The notes: a model not told the origin generated them from the letters alone. A DNA stretch of 64,000 nucleotides from Caecibacteroides pullorum (GCF_019239235.1 NZ_JAAZTS010000001.1:124001-188000); one strand, 5' to 3'; shown: positions 27,073 to 36,194, numbered from the stretch's first letter. Program-made: numbers and translations.

Positions 27073-28422
27073 ATGAAAAACACTATCTTCTTGCTACTTA
27101 CACTCCTGTCTTTGCTGGCTGCGTGTCAGAATAGCATTCAAGCAGAATTGGATGAGGAGAACGAAAACTTTTCGGAGGCTACATTGAGGGTACAGACACG
27201 TGCGGGAGGAACTTCTTCTCTCACTTATCCTGTTTATATTTATGCTTTTTCGGACAACGGTGCGTATGCGGCTTCTACAGAGATGCGTTCTGAAGAGGAC
27301 AGTGCGATGGAGCTTTGCCTTGCAGCGGGAAATTATACGATAGTGGCTTTGTGTGGCGTGGATGGCTATTCGTTTTCTGATCGGCCGGATATGGAGGATG
27401 TTGTGACATTTTCAGGTCAGCAGATGGCTGAAGAAGCCCTGATGTGCGGCATGGCCAAGGTACGTGTAGATGGAGATGCTTCGACCAGCATCACGCTGAC
27501 GGCAGCCGTGAGCCGTTTGGAAATCGAACTGCATGCCATTCCCGATGATACAAAAGCAGTGCATGTCACTGTCGGGCCTGTGTATGCTTCGCTTGCCATG
27601 GACGGCACTTACGGTGGGAGCACCTCGTTGACGACTGCTTGTAGCGATGCGGGTAGAGGGGTGTGGACATCTCCTGTCTTGTATGTTTTTCCTTCGGCCG
27701 ATCGTGCCAGGGTGTCGCTTTCCATTGCCTTGACCGATAGCAAAGGGACTGTTTCTACCTATGGTTATACCTTGTCTGAACCGCTGGTTGCCAATACTCC
27801 TTATGAACTGGAAGGGACTTTCTCTGCAGGCTTCAATCTGTCGGGCGAGATTACGGCTGAAGATTGGAAGGATGTGCGCAACATTCGTTTTGACTTCGGC
27901 AGCACGACAGGCGGCGGTAATGAGGGTAGCGGTGAGGGTGATACTGAAATCAGTGGAACGGATGTTCCTGCCGCCGGTACATTGTGGGAAGGTCACTTGG
28001 TAGCGCTTTCTACTCCCGACGACAATGGCGGCGCTACTTTGCTTTTGTTGAGTACGAAAGAATGGACGGATGTTCCTTCTGCTTTGAATACGGAAAATCC
28101 AAGCGAGGCAGCCGGCCTTGTCAATGCCTATACGGAAGGCAGTCTTAGCGGATGGCGCTTTCCGACGGCCGATGAGGCGAAGGCTATGCGAAATACTATC
28201 GGTGGAACTCACTTGTCGCAGACTAACAAGTTGCTGTCTGATAAAGGATTGGATATTTTAGAGACTGGCTATGAACCGGGTACAAAGGATACGCCTGTCC
28301 GCTATCTTTGTGAAGATGGTGAGAAAACGTATGTCTGGGGTGATGGTACTATTTCTAAGGCCGGTTCTTCACGTACTTATCGCTTGCGGGCGGTTAAAGA
28401 AGTCACGTTTCGCAAGCAGTGA
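27073..28422 (+). CDS. FimB/Mfa2-like fimbrial lipoprotein
   Basis: 449 residues from ATG 27073; a TTG start at 27049 is less likely. The lipobox LLAACQNS places Cys near residue 17, so it is a lipoprotein exported to the outer membrane. The N-terminal half resembles FimB/Mfa2 anchor proteins of Bacteroidales fimbriae (YPVYIYAFSDNG, AAGNYTIVALCGVDGY). A Gly-rich linker (TTGGGNEGSGEGD) near residue 280 joins a second domain ending in TYRLRAVKE. No fimbrillin gene lies beside it, so this may be an orphan anchor or tip protein. Confidence 0.75.
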   Translation: MKNTIFLLLTLLSLLAACQNSIQAELDEENENFSEATLRVQTRAGGTSSLTYPVYIYAFSDNGAYAASTEMRSEEDSAMELCLAAGNYTIVALCGVDGYSFSDRPDMEDVVTFSGQQMAEEALMCGMAKVRVDGDASTSITLTAAVSRLEIELHAIPDDTKAVHVTVGPVYASLAMDGTYGGSTSLTTACSDAGRGVWTSPVLYVFPSADRARVSLSIALTDSKGTVSTYGYTLSEPLVANTPYELEGTFSAGFNLSGEITAEDWKDVRNIRFDFGSTTGGGNEGSGEGDTEISGTDVPAAGTLWEGHLVALSTPDDNGGATLLLLSTKEWTDVPSALNTENPSEAAGLVNAYTEGSLSGWRFPTADEAKAMRNTIGGTHLSQTNKLLSDKGLDILETGYEPGTKDTPVRYLCEDGEKTYVWGDGTISKAGSSRTYRLRAVKEVTFRKQ

Positions 28423-28474
28423 AAGATAAGTTTGAGACAGAATGATCATTGTTATATTGGAAAAATAAAAAGAT

Positions 28475-28849
28475 ATGGGTTGTTTGATGAACGTTTTGTG
28501 GTTGCTGTTCGGAGGAATTCTGACGGCAATCGAATATGTGGTAGCCAGTCTGCTGTTGATGGTGACCATTGTGGGTATTCCTTTCGGCATACAGACGCTG
28601 AAGATGGCTTCGTTGGCCTTGTGGCCTTTCGGCAAGGAAGTGCGTAGCGGTAGCCGTTCGGACGGTTGTCTGTACATACTGATGAATGTGGTGTGGATTT
28701 TGCTGGGCGGTATCTGGATCTGCTTCTCACATCTGATTTTCGGAGCCATCCTTTGTATTACCATTATAGGTATACCTTTCGGCCTGCAGCACTTCAAGCT
28801 GGCAGCCGTGGCGTTGATGCCTTTTGGCAAAGATATTGTGGAGGCTTGA
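28475..28849 (+). CDS. yccF: YccF-family inner-membrane protein
   Basis: 124 residues made of two related halves, each with the YccF pattern: NVLWLLFGGILTA ... VGIPFGIQTLKMASLALWPFG and NVVWILLGGIWICF ... IGIPFGLQHFKLAAVALMPFG. Four membrane helices. The function of this widespread DUF307 family is unknown. It follows the fimbrial-type gene by 52 nt and may share its transcript; a terminator follows. Confidence 0.9.
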   Translation: MGCLMNVLWLLFGGILTAIEYVVASLLLMVTIVGIPFGIQTLKMASLALWPFGKEVRSGSRSDGCLYILMNVVWILLGGIWICFSHLIFGAILCITIIGIPFGLQHFKLAAVALMPFGKDIVEA

Positions 28850-28874
28850 AGGGATAGGAAGTATTAAAAAGACA

Positions 28875-28917
28875 AAAGAGAGTGCATCCACTGAGGATGC
28901 GCTCTCTTTCTTTTCAT
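28875..28917 (+). terminator. Intrinsic terminator
   Basis: AAAGAGAG-T-GCATCC (28875-28889) pairs with GGATGC-G-CTCTCTTT (28895-28909), then CTTTTC. Ends the yccF transcript. Confidence 0.88.
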
Positions 28918-28942
28918 ATTGTTTAAAGGGTTGTTTACTAAG

Positions 28943-29071
28943 TCAAGCTTGCTGTGCAAGCAGTTTCTGAAGTTTGCCATTCAAGGCTTGGCACATGGCA
29001 CCGTTTCCCATTGCTTGATAGCGTTTGATACGGTACTGTAACATCATGATTTCATTTACGTTTTTTTTCAT
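28943..29071 (-). CDS. Small conserved-looking protein (42 residues)
   Basis: From ATG 29071 it encodes MKKNVNEIMMLQYRIKRYQ and on to a C-terminus ending LLAQQA. The longer ORF to 29170 is excluded because a minus-strand -7 motif lies at 29151-29158. It is basic, helical, and has no signal peptide. Its own promoter supports a real gene, but no function is known. Confidence 0.5.
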   Translation of the reverse strand: MKKNVNEIMMLQYRIKRYQAMGNGAMCQALNGKLQKLLAQQA

Positions 29072-29150
29072 AATCGTCTTGGTTTTGTGCCTTCCGCGTT
29101 TCGGAAAGCGGTTTGTACATCTTTTCTTGTTTTCTCTTCTAATAACACTG

Positions 29151-29158
29151 CAAAGATA
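29151..29158 (-). promoter_or_regulatory. -7 promoter motif of the 42-residue gene
   Basis: CAAAGATA on the plus strand is TATCTTTG on the minus strand, 80 bp upstream of ATG 29071. Confidence 0.5.
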
Positions 29159-29266
29159 CGAATTGTTCACAAAAAATATGTTCTATAACATAAAAATCTT
29201 GTTGTTTCTTCCTGAATTTGCGTCAAAACACTCCGTTTTGCCATCTGGATATTACAAAAATATGAC

Positions 29267-29274
29267 TATCTTTG
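29267..29274 (+). promoter_or_regulatory. -7 promoter motif of the LytTR gene
   Basis: TATCTTTG, 25 bp before ATG 29300. It excludes the in-frame upstream start at 29276. Confidence 0.55.
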
Positions 29275-29299
29275 CGTGGAAATCCTTTTGAAAAGTGAT

Positions 29300-30202
29300 A
29301 TGAAAACTCTATTCGATAAGCTGGTGGTGTTGCTGTGCAGTCCCTATCCTGAGTTGAGGGCGCGTTGGAAAACGGTGGTGTTGCCTTCGCTGCTGGTGTT
29401 CTTCATTCTTTATGTTCTCCAGCCTTTCGGAATCTCGCGGATGGAAGGGAACAAGCTGCTTGTATTGGCGGGCTATGCGGTAGTGTCGTCGGCCATGCTG
29501 GCGGTGGCGGTTTACGTGTTTCCGGCCCTGTTTCCTGCGTGGTATCGGGAAGAACGGTGGACGGTGGGCAAGGAGATACTTTCCACGCTGCTGCTGTGCG
29601 TGCTGATTACGTTGGGCAACTGGTGCTATACGGCAGGGGTATTCGGCTTGGAGCTGAACTTGCGCCTGCTGGCCGTCTGCCTGTTGTGGATGGTGGTGAT
29701 CGGGCCCTTTCCCATTGTGCTGTTCGTGATGTGGAACCGTAACCTGCAACTGAGCCACAACTTGCAGGAGGCGGTGGCGATGAACGCCCGTCTGGCAGAA
29801 AGGGTACAGGCGGAAGCAGTATCGGAACCTCGGTCGGCGGCAGCCCGTGGGGAAGTCCTGCTGGAAGGAGGGACGAGGGAGAGTCTGGCACTCGACCCCG
29901 CCCGGCTGCTCTATGCCGAGTCGGAAGGTAACTATGTACGGCTGCGCTACCTGGACGCCGGTAGCGGCAAGACCGCGGTGAAGCTGCTGCGCCTGACGCT
30001 GAAGCAGGCGGAGGATGCGTTTTTGGATTACTCGTATATAATAAGGTGTCACCGCGCCTATCTCGTTAACCTGCATCGAGTGGCGCAGGTGTCAGGTAAT
30101 GCGCAGGGCTATCGGCTCCATCTGGAGGGGTGTGGGACGGAAATACCCGTTTCGCGGAGCTATGCCGTCCGTGTAAAAAGAGCTTTGGAGGGCAGCGAGT
30201 AA
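29300..30202 (+). CDS. LytTR regulator with four membrane helices
   Basis: 300 residues. Residues ~30-160 hold four hydrophobic segments (for example VLPSLLVFFILYVLQPFG and LAVCLLWMVVIGPFPIVLF). Residues ~200-300 form a LytTR DNA-binding domain: LLYAESEGNYVRLRY, YIIRCHRAYLVNLHRV and IPVSRSYAVRVKRAL. A membrane-bound transcription factor without receiver or kinase domain. It directly precedes a TonB-dependent receptor and a DUF2141 protein, which it probably controls (inference from position). Confidence 0.88.
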   Translation: MKTLFDKLVVLLCSPYPELRARWKTVVLPSLLVFFILYVLQPFGISRMEGNKLLVLAGYAVVSSAMLAVAVYVFPALFPAWYREERWTVGKEILSTLLLCVLITLGNWCYTAGVFGLELNLRLLAVCLLWMVVIGPFPIVLFVMWNRNLQLSHNLQEAVAMNARLAERVQAEAVSEPRSAAARGEVLLEGGTRESLALDPARLLYAESEGNYVRLRYLDAGSGKTAVKLLRLTLKQAEDAFLDYSYIIRCHRAYLVNLHRVAQVSGNAQGYRLHLEGCGTEIPVSRSYAVRVKRALEGSE

Positions 30203-30345
30203 GCTTGCCGTTTGTCCCAGACCTTTGTTATTCATCCCTTGTGGATGCAGTTGGTCACATATCCGGGTTATCTGTCCCGGATATTTTTTTGTCTGTCTAC
30301 TTGCTTGTAATTTCGCTTTCGGTAAACGAAAAGAAAAGCAAAACA

Positions 30346-32286
30346 ATGAAACGGTTATTCCTTATTCTGATGGTATTGACTGGAGCAGTCGCCCCGGATG
30401 CCGACGCGCAGATTGCCGTGACCGACACCATCTGCCTGACCTTGGACGGCGTGACGATGACGGACAGCGTGGGGCTGGATGAAGTGGTGGTGAAGCGTCG
30501 GCGCACGCCGGCGGCCAATAGCCGGTGGAGCGACCTGCATCCCGTGGAACTGGTTACGGTAGGCGGAGCGAACGGTGACCTCTACCGAGCACTCCAGACC
30601 CTGCCGGGCACGCAGGTGCAGGGTGAGACGGGCCGCCTGCTGGTGCGCGGAGGCGACGACCGAGAGACGCAGACCTACATCGACGGTATGCACGTACTGG
30701 TACCCTACACTTCGGTGGGTATCGGCGCCTCGGCCCGTAGCCGTTACTCCACCTTCCTGTTCAGCGGGGTAAACTTGGCTTCGGGCGGCGCACCACTGGA
30801 GTATGGTGGGGCACTCTCGGCCGTTCTGCCGTTGGAGACGAAGGATTATAGCACGGTGGATAAGCTTGGGCTGAATGCTTCCATTGTAGGGGCGGGCGGG
30901 GGAGGAACGCGCACGTTCGGCAAAGGATCGGCTTCCGTAGATCTGAACTATCAGAACATGGCGTTGCACAATCGGATTTACCCCGGTCGGAAGGACTTCG
31001 GCCGTCCCTATCAGCTGCTGTCGGGAGCCACGCAGCTGCGCTTTACACCCGATGCATTGACCGTGGCCAAGTTGTATGCCCAGTACGATCGGACGGACTT
31101 CGCCACTTACGAGGGTGACGACCGCCGACTGTTTGGCCTTGGCGAGAACAACGCCTATTTGAACGCCACGCTGCGGCGCACGTCCGGTGCCGGTTGGGAG
31201 TGGTTTGCGGGTGCGGCCTGGTCGTACAACCGCCAGATGGTGGACAATGCTGCCGCCGAGGGGGACGCCTGGCTGCAACGCCAGCAAGAACTCCATCTGA
31301 AGGCCAAGTTGGGCCGGCGCTTGTCCCCGCTTTTCCGCTTGGACGGCGGAGTGGAGGCGTTTGTCCGCAGTTATGCCATGAGCTACCGTTTTCCGGCTTC
31401 CGTCGGTGAGGCGGAGGGGCACGTGTCGCCTTCGCTGGGTGCTGTCTTCCTGTCTGCTGCCTGTTTCCCGCTGGAGCGGCTCAAGGTGGAGGGCTCCGTG
31501 CGGGCCGAATATCACGGGCTGAGCGGAGCGACGGAAGTGTCGCCACGACTGGCACTGAACTGGTTTCAGGGCGACGTCGTGCTGACAGCCGTGGCAGGGC
31601 GATACACTCAGCCGGCGGCAGACAGCCTGCTGCTGAAGCAGACGAGACTGAAGCCCGAAGTATGCTGGCAGTATAACGCGGGCGCACAGTACGGTCGGGG
31701 TGGTCGACTGGCCAAGGTGGAGGTCTATTACAAGAAGTACAGCCGCCTGCCCCTGTGGAAGGGCGCTAGAGAGGCGGCTTCGGTGCTGACTTCCGGCGGC
31801 TACGGCTACAGCAAGGGTATCGACCTCTTCCTGTCCGACCGCACGTCGCTCAGGAACTTGGAATACCGCCTGTCTTATACCTACAACCTGCCTCGCCGTC
31901 GGACAGGTCGCGACTCCGAGCTGACCGTCCCCCAATATGCCACGCGCCACAATGCCTCCGTCGTTGTCAAGTGGTCGCTTCCCCGCCTACGCACCGTCCT
32001 GAGCCTGACCGATCGCTTCAGCAGCGGGCGCCCGTGGCACAACCCCGAACGGCCCGGTCTGATGAACGACGAGGTAAAGCCCTACAACAGCCTCGACGTA
32101 GGGCTGACCTTCCTGCCATCGAAGAAGGTCATCGTCCACGCCTCGGCCACCAACATACTGGGTCGTCGCAACGAGTTCGGGTACGTGGACGGGCGGCCTG
32201 TGCTGGCTGCCGCCGACCGCTTCTTCTATATCGGCGTCTTCGTGACGCTGGGGCGCCATGCGGCCTACGACGTTTCTAACTTTTAG
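30346..32286 (+). CDS. TonB-dependent receptor (plug and barrel)
   Basis: 646 residues from ATG 30346, whose product starts with a signal peptide ending DADAQ. The upstream ORF extension has no signal peptide and overlaps the LytTR gene. The plug domain is visible (GDLYRALQTLPGTQVQGETG, LLVRGGDDRETQTYIDGM), followed by a ~22-strand barrel. There is no N-terminal carboxypeptidase-like (CarboxypepD_reg) domain and no SusD partner, so it is not a Sus-type glycan importer; a small ligand such as a cofactor or metal complex is more likely. Ligand unknown. High GC. Confidence 0.88.
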   Translation: MKRLFLILMVLTGAVAPDADAQIAVTDTICLTLDGVTMTDSVGLDEVVVKRRRTPAANSRWSDLHPVELVTVGGANGDLYRALQTLPGTQVQGETGRLLVRGGDDRETQTYIDGMHVLVPYTSVGIGASARSRYSTFLFSGVNLASGGAPLEYGGALSAVLPLETKDYSTVDKLGLNASIVGAGGGGTRTFGKGSASVDLNYQNMALHNRIYPGRKDFGRPYQLLSGATQLRFTPDALTVAKLYAQYDRTDFATYEGDDRRLFGLGENNAYLNATLRRTSGAGWEWFAGAAWSYNRQMVDNAAAEGDAWLQRQQELHLKAKLGRRLSPLFRLDGGVEAFVRSYAMSYRFPASVGEAEGHVSPSLGAVFLSAACFPLERLKVEGSVRAEYHGLSGATEVSPRLALNWFQGDVVLTAVAGRYTQPAADSLLLKQTRLKPEVCWQYNAGAQYGRGGRLAKVEVYYKKYSRLPLWKGAREAASVLTSGGYGYSKGIDLFLSDRTSLRNLEYRLSYTYNLPRRRTGRDSELTVPQYATRHNASVVVKWSLPRLRTVLSLTDRFSSGRPWHNPERPGLMNDEVKPYNSLDVGLTFLPSKKVIVHASATNILGRRNEFGYVDGRPVLAAADRFFYIGVFVTLGRHAAYDVSNF

Positions 32287-32388
32287 TCCGCTGAGGTACC
32301 TCATCAGCCTTTCCGAGACCTTTGCTGCCGAAGGTGGCGCCAGAGATCGAAACTTGTCTTTATTTACGAATTTAAAAATACAAAACGT

Positions 32389-32802
32389 ATGAAAAACTTG
32401 ATTTTACTTGTATTGCTGGCCCTCCAAGGCCTTGCCAGTGCGCTCCATGCGCAAACGCTGACCCTCCGTGTGAACGATATCCAGAAACCGAAGGGGCAAC
32501 TCTACGTTGCCTTCTATGTCTCCGAGGCCGATTTCTTGAAGAAACCCTTGACGGGCTTCCGCGTGGCGGTGACCGACACCATGCTCGTCATCCCTTGCCG
32601 CGGACTTCCGGCGGGCGAGTACGCCTTTTCACTCTTCCTGGACACGAATGGTAACGGACAACTGGATACGGCGGCTTTCGGCATTCCGACAGAAAAATAC
32701 GCTTTCAGCAACGATGCCGAAGGGGTGATGGGTCCTCCGGCCTACGAAAAGTGTCGCTTCCGCTTTCAGAATGATACGACTATGGTTGTTCGGCTGCGGT
32801 AA
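32389..32802 (+). CDS. DUF2141 secreted protein
   Basis: 137 residues with a signal peptide ending SALHAQ (residue ~22). Family features: LTLRVNDIQKPKGQLYVAFY near the N-terminus, ALPAGEY-like RGLPAGEYAFSLFLDTNGN (a Ca-binding-like DxNxN), and FGIPTEKYAFSNDA. DUF2141 proteins are periplasmic or surface beta-sandwich proteins of unknown role that often accompany TonB receptors, as here. Confidence 0.88.
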   Translation: MKNLILLVLLALQGLASALHAQTLTLRVNDIQKPKGQLYVAFYVSEADFLKKPLTGFRVAVTDTMLVIPCRGLPAGEYAFSLFLDTNGNGQLDTAAFGIPTEKYAFSNDAEGVMGPPAYEKCRFRFQNDTTMVVRLR

Positions 32803-32953
32803 GCCCGCGCGGCACGGGGTAGGGGTAGAGAGGAGAAAGTCGCCAGAAGCTGGTGAAAGTAGACGGTAAATAGCTGATGAATATCGGCAATTTTTTGATT
32901 CGTTTTGTCAGTACATTCGGGAGTTGCGAGTTGGTAGAATGGAAAACTTATTG

Positions 32954-32961
32954 TACATTTG
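32954..32961 (+). promoter_or_regulatory. -7 promoter motif of the transglutaminase gene
   Basis: TACATTTG, 23 bp before ATG 32984; lies inside the longer ORF from 32924, so 32984 is the start. Confidence 0.55.
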
Positions 32962-32983
32962 TCAGCATAACAACCTCTCATTT

Positions 32984-35677
32984 ATGAAATATATCGTCTA
33001 CATCTTCAGCCTGGTCTGGCTGACATGCTTGTTTGCCTCGTGCAGTAGCAAACATGCCCATTTTATCAGTGATTCAACCTATCGTGCCCGTGTGGAGCAG
33101 GACTTCCAGCAGAAGCAGGTCGTCATGTCCAAGGGTAACTTGTTCGCCATCTTCGATACTGATCTGACGCTCTACGAGCGCGAGGCGCTGGAGTTTCTCT
33201 ACGCCTACATGCCGCTGGCCGACATCACGGACTACTCCGGCGGTTTCCACCTGATGAATGTACAGGCGGCCCACCGTGCTTCCGAAGAGATGCCTTGGGG
33301 GCGGATGGTTTCCGAAGAGCTGTTCCGCCACTTTGTTCTCCCTGTGCGGGTGAACAACGAGCCTCTGGACAGTGCCCGCGTGGTGTTCTACGAAGAACTG
33401 AAGCCGCGCGTGCAACACCTCTCCATGCGTAATGCCATTCTGGAGGTGAACCATTGGTGCCACGAGAAGGCCGTCTACCAACCCAGTGACGCACGCACCA
33501 GTTCGCCGCTGGCCACAGTCCGCACCGCTTACGGACGCTGCGGCGAGGAGTCTACCTTCCTGGTGGCTGCCCTGCGCTCAGTGGGCATTCCCGCGCGCCA
33601 GGTCTATACTCCCCGTTGGGCACATACCGACGACAATCATGCCTGGGTGGAAGCCTGGGCTGACGGCAAATGGTACTTTCTCGGTGCCTGTGAGCCTGAG
33701 CCGGTGCTTAACTTGGGCTGGTTCAACGCGCCTGCCAGCCGCGGCATGCTGATGCACACCAAGGTCTTCGGCCGTTACGAAGGACCGGAAGAAGTGATGT
33801 CCGTCACACCCAACTATACCGAAATCAACGTTATCGACAACTATGCTCCCACTGCCCAAGCTACGGTGACCGTGACCGACGAGGCCGGACAGCCCGTCAG
33901 CGGAGCGTTGGTGGAGTTCAAGCTTTATAACTACGCCGAGTTCTATACCGTGGCCCGCAAGCAGACCGATGCATCGGGGCAGGCCTCGCTCACGGCCGGC
34001 AAAGGCGACATGCTGGTGTGGGCGTCGAAAAACGGACGCTTCGGTTTCCAGAAGCTTTCGTTTGGTAAGCAGGACGCCTTGACCGTGAAGCTCGACCGTC
34101 GCGATGGTGACCCGTTCGAATTGGATTTGGACATCGTTCCGCCCGTTGAGTCGGCCAATCTGCCCGCCGTTACGCTTGAACAGCGAGCAGAGAACGACCG
34201 TCGCATGGCCGCAGAAGACTCCATCCGCAACGCCTATGTGGCTACAATGATGACGCCCGAGGCAGCGCATGCCTGGGCTTCTTCCCAGAAGGGACTGAAC
34301 GAAGCAGAGCAGCAGCGTGTGGCCGATTTTCTGGTGGCTTCGCGTGGTAATCATGCTGTCATCAAGGCCTTTGTTGCCTTTGCTTTGGAGCAGGGACAGG
34401 GCGGCCGGGCTGTCGAGCTGCTGGGCGCTGTGTCTGCCAAAGACTTGCGTGATGCCCGTTTACCCATTCTGAAAGACCATTTGCTGCATACGGCGGTTGT
34501 GCCTTGCGAGCAGAGCGTGTCGGCGTTGCTGAACCCGCGCATTGCGACAGAAGAACTGACAGCCTATAAGTCTTTCTTCCAGCAAGTCATTGATGAGCAG
34601 ACAGCCGAAGACTATCTGTATCATCCGCAGAAGCTGGTGGACTGGTGCCGCGAGAATATCGCTCTGAACGATACCTTGAATTCACAACGTATTCCCATGT
34701 CGCCCGAAGGCGTATGGAACGCCCGCATGGCCGACACCTATTCGCGCGACATCTTCTTTGTGGCCGTGGCCCGCAGCTTGGGCATTCCCGCCTGGATTGA
34801 CGAAGTGACCGGAGCTGTATGTTATTTGGACTTGGCCAATCATCCGAATCTGAAGAACGGAAAACTTTATCATGTGGACTTCAATATGGGCGCTACACAG
34901 ACTGTATCGCCTTCGGGCAGTCTGGTGGCAAAGTTCCAGCCCACTAAGTTCATCGACGATCCTAAATACTACAGCCATTTCACCCTGTCACGTTGCGAGA
35001 ACGGTGTACTTCGCCTGCAAAGCTATGATGAAAGCGGTGCTTCATGGAACACCTTACTGCGTACCCCCTTGCAGATGCCGGCCGGCTACTATGTGATGGT
35101 GAGCGGTACGCGTCTGGCCAGCGGTGGCGTGCTGGTGCACATGAGCGGCTTGAATGTAGAGGCGGACAAAACGGTGAATACAGCCTTGACAATGCGTGAA
35201 AGTAAGGACCAGATACAGGTGATAGGTAACTTCAATTCCGAATCGCTCTTTACGCCTATCGCTGACGGTGTCGTGGCCGATGATCCCATCAGCGTATTGA
35301 CGGCATGTGGTCGTGGCTATTTCGTGGTTGGCGTCTTGGGTGTAGGGCAGGAGCCTACCAATCATGCTCTGAAGGACATTGCCAAACTGAACAAAGACTT
35401 GGAGAAGTGGGGGCGCAAGATGGTACTGCTCTTCCCCGATGCCGAGAAGTATGGCAAGTTCCGTCCGCAAGATTTCCCGGGCTTGCCGTCTACCATTGTC
35501 TACGGTATCGACAGCCACGGCATTGCTGCCCAGATTATAGAGAATATGAAGCTAAAGCATAAAGACACGCTGCCGGTGTTTGTGATAGCCGACACGTTCA
35601 ACCGCGTGGTGTTCGTTTCGCAAGGCTATACTATCGGTCTGGGCGAACAGCTGATGCAGACAGTGAAGGGCCTGTAA
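32984..35677 (+). CDS. Large transglutaminase-like lipoprotein
   Basis: 897 residues with a lipobox (LFASCSS, Cys near residue 18). First transglutaminase-like core at about residues 165-245: GRCGEESTFLVAALRSVG holds the Cys and DNHAWVEAW the His; the third position has ACEPEP in place of the usual Asp-Pro. A carboxypeptidase-like beta domain (about residues 290-370: VTVTDEAGQPVSGALVEFKL) follows. A second, degenerate transglutaminase-like stretch (RDIFFVAVARSLGIPAWIDE, near residue 590) lacks the Cys. The last ~110 residues look thioredoxin-like without a CxxC pair. Surface or periplasmic protease-like or binding role; substrate unknown. Confidence 0.8.
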   Translation: MKYIVYIFSLVWLTCLFASCSSKHAHFISDSTYRARVEQDFQQKQVVMSKGNLFAIFDTDLTLYEREALEFLYAYMPLADITDYSGGFHLMNVQAAHRASEEMPWGRMVSEELFRHFVLPVRVNNEPLDSARVVFYEELKPRVQHLSMRNAILEVNHWCHEKAVYQPSDARTSSPLATVRTAYGRCGEESTFLVAALRSVGIPARQVYTPRWAHTDDNHAWVEAWADGKWYFLGACEPEPVLNLGWFNAPASRGMLMHTKVFGRYEGPEEVMSVTPNYTEINVIDNYAPTAQATVTVTDEAGQPVSGALVEFKLYNYAEFYTVARKQTDASGQASLTAGKGDMLVWASKNGRFGFQKLSFGKQDALTVKLDRRDGDPFELDLDIVPPVESANLPAVTLEQRAENDRRMAAEDSIRNAYVATMMTPEAAHAWASSQKGLNEAEQQRVADFLVASRGNHAVIKAFVAFALEQGQGGRAVELLGAVSAKDLRDARLPILKDHLLHTAVVPCEQSVSALLNPRIATEELTAYKSFFQQVIDEQTAEDYLYHPQKLVDWCRENIALNDTLNSQRIPMSPEGVWNARMADTYSRDIFFVAVARSLGIPAWIDEVTGAVCYLDLANHPNLKNGKLYHVDFNMGATQTVSPSGSLVAKFQPTKFIDDPKYYSHFTLSRCENGVLRLQSYDESGASWNTLLRTPLQMPAGYYVMVSGTRLASGGVLVHMSGLNVEADKTVNTALTMRESKDQIQVIGNFNSESLFTPIADGVVADDPISVLTACGRGYFVVGVLGVGQEPTNHALKDIAKLNKDLEKWGRKMVLLFPDAEKYGKFRPQDFPGLPSTIVYGIDSHGIAAQIIENMKLKHKDTLPVFVIADTFNRVVFVSQGYTIGLGEQLMQTVKGL

Positions 35678-35688
35678 GCGCTCTTCCT

Positions 35689-35803
35689 GACACAGTGCTT
35701 CGTTGGGTTCTGACACAGTGCTTCCTCACCTTCTCATGCAGTGCTTCGTGAGAGGATGAGGAAGCACTTCGTTAGACCCTCATCCAGTACTTCATGGAGG
35801 CCC
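35689..35803. repeat. Five tandem 23-bp repeats (family shared with 51393-51507)
   Basis: Units begin at 35689, 35712, 35735, 35758 and 35781, each with a CAGTGCTTC-type or GAAGCACTTC-type core (GACACAGTGCTTCGTTGGG and relatives). The second locus has the same family in reverse complement (CACGAAGCACTGTGTTACC). Located directly behind the transglutaminase gene. Confidence 0.85.
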
Positions 35804-35863
35804 CATGTCGTATGGTATGGAAATCTGCGTTGATATAAAGAGGAGGATACGAACCGTACGGGC

Positions 35864-35901
35864 ATAAAAAAAGTCTGGTGTGCTTTCGCACGTCAGACTT
35901 T
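35864..35901 (-). terminator. Terminator of the small lipoprotein gene
   Basis: AAAGTCTG...CAGACTTT stem extended by TGTGC/GCAC; on the minus strand it is followed by a T-run (seven T). Confidence 0.8.
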
Positions 35902-35929
35902 CAATTCTCTCTGTGTTGTTGTACTGAAA

Positions 35930-36133
35930 TTATTCAGCTACAACAGCGCTGTCAGCTACTACAGTATCAGCTGCCTGAGCTGCTGCCTCAGCTGCGGCTG
36001 CTTCAACAGCTGCGATAGAGTCAGCGATACGGATAGAATCAGCTGCTGCTTGTTCAGCGTTAGCTGCTTTGTTACCACAAGATGCGAAAGATACTGCTAC
36101 GATAGCTGCTGCCATCAAAACTAATTTTTTCAT
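35930..36133 (-). CDS. Small Ala-rich lipoprotein
   Basis: 67 residues. Signal peptide with lipobox VSFASC (Cys at residue 19), then a low-complexity helix rich in Ala, Asp, Ser and Val (for example AAAEAAAQAADTVVADSA). Similar small Ala/Asp-rich lipoproteins are common in Bacteroides; no known function. A -7 motif at 36187-36194 and a terminator frame it as monocistronic. Confidence 0.75.
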   Translation of the reverse strand: MKKLVLMAAAIVAVSFASCGNKAANAEQAAADSIRIADSIAAVEAAAAEAAAQAADTVVADSAVVAE

Positions 36134-36186
36134 TTTCTTTTTACTTTAAAAAACGTAATACAATCAATTGCTTTATTAAAACGCCG

Positions 36187-36194
36187 CAAAGGTA
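36187..36194 (-). promoter_or_regulatory. -7 promoter motif of the small lipoprotein
   Basis: CAAAGGTA on the plus strand (TACCTTTG on the minus), 54 bp upstream of the ATG at 36133. Confidence 0.55.

Noticed and set aside
30355..31950. 531-residue minus-strand ORF
   Set aside because: Shadow of the high-GC TonB receptor gene.
35689..35803. Possible CRISPR array
   Set aside because: Units are directly adjacent with no unique spacers and are too short; no cas genes seen.
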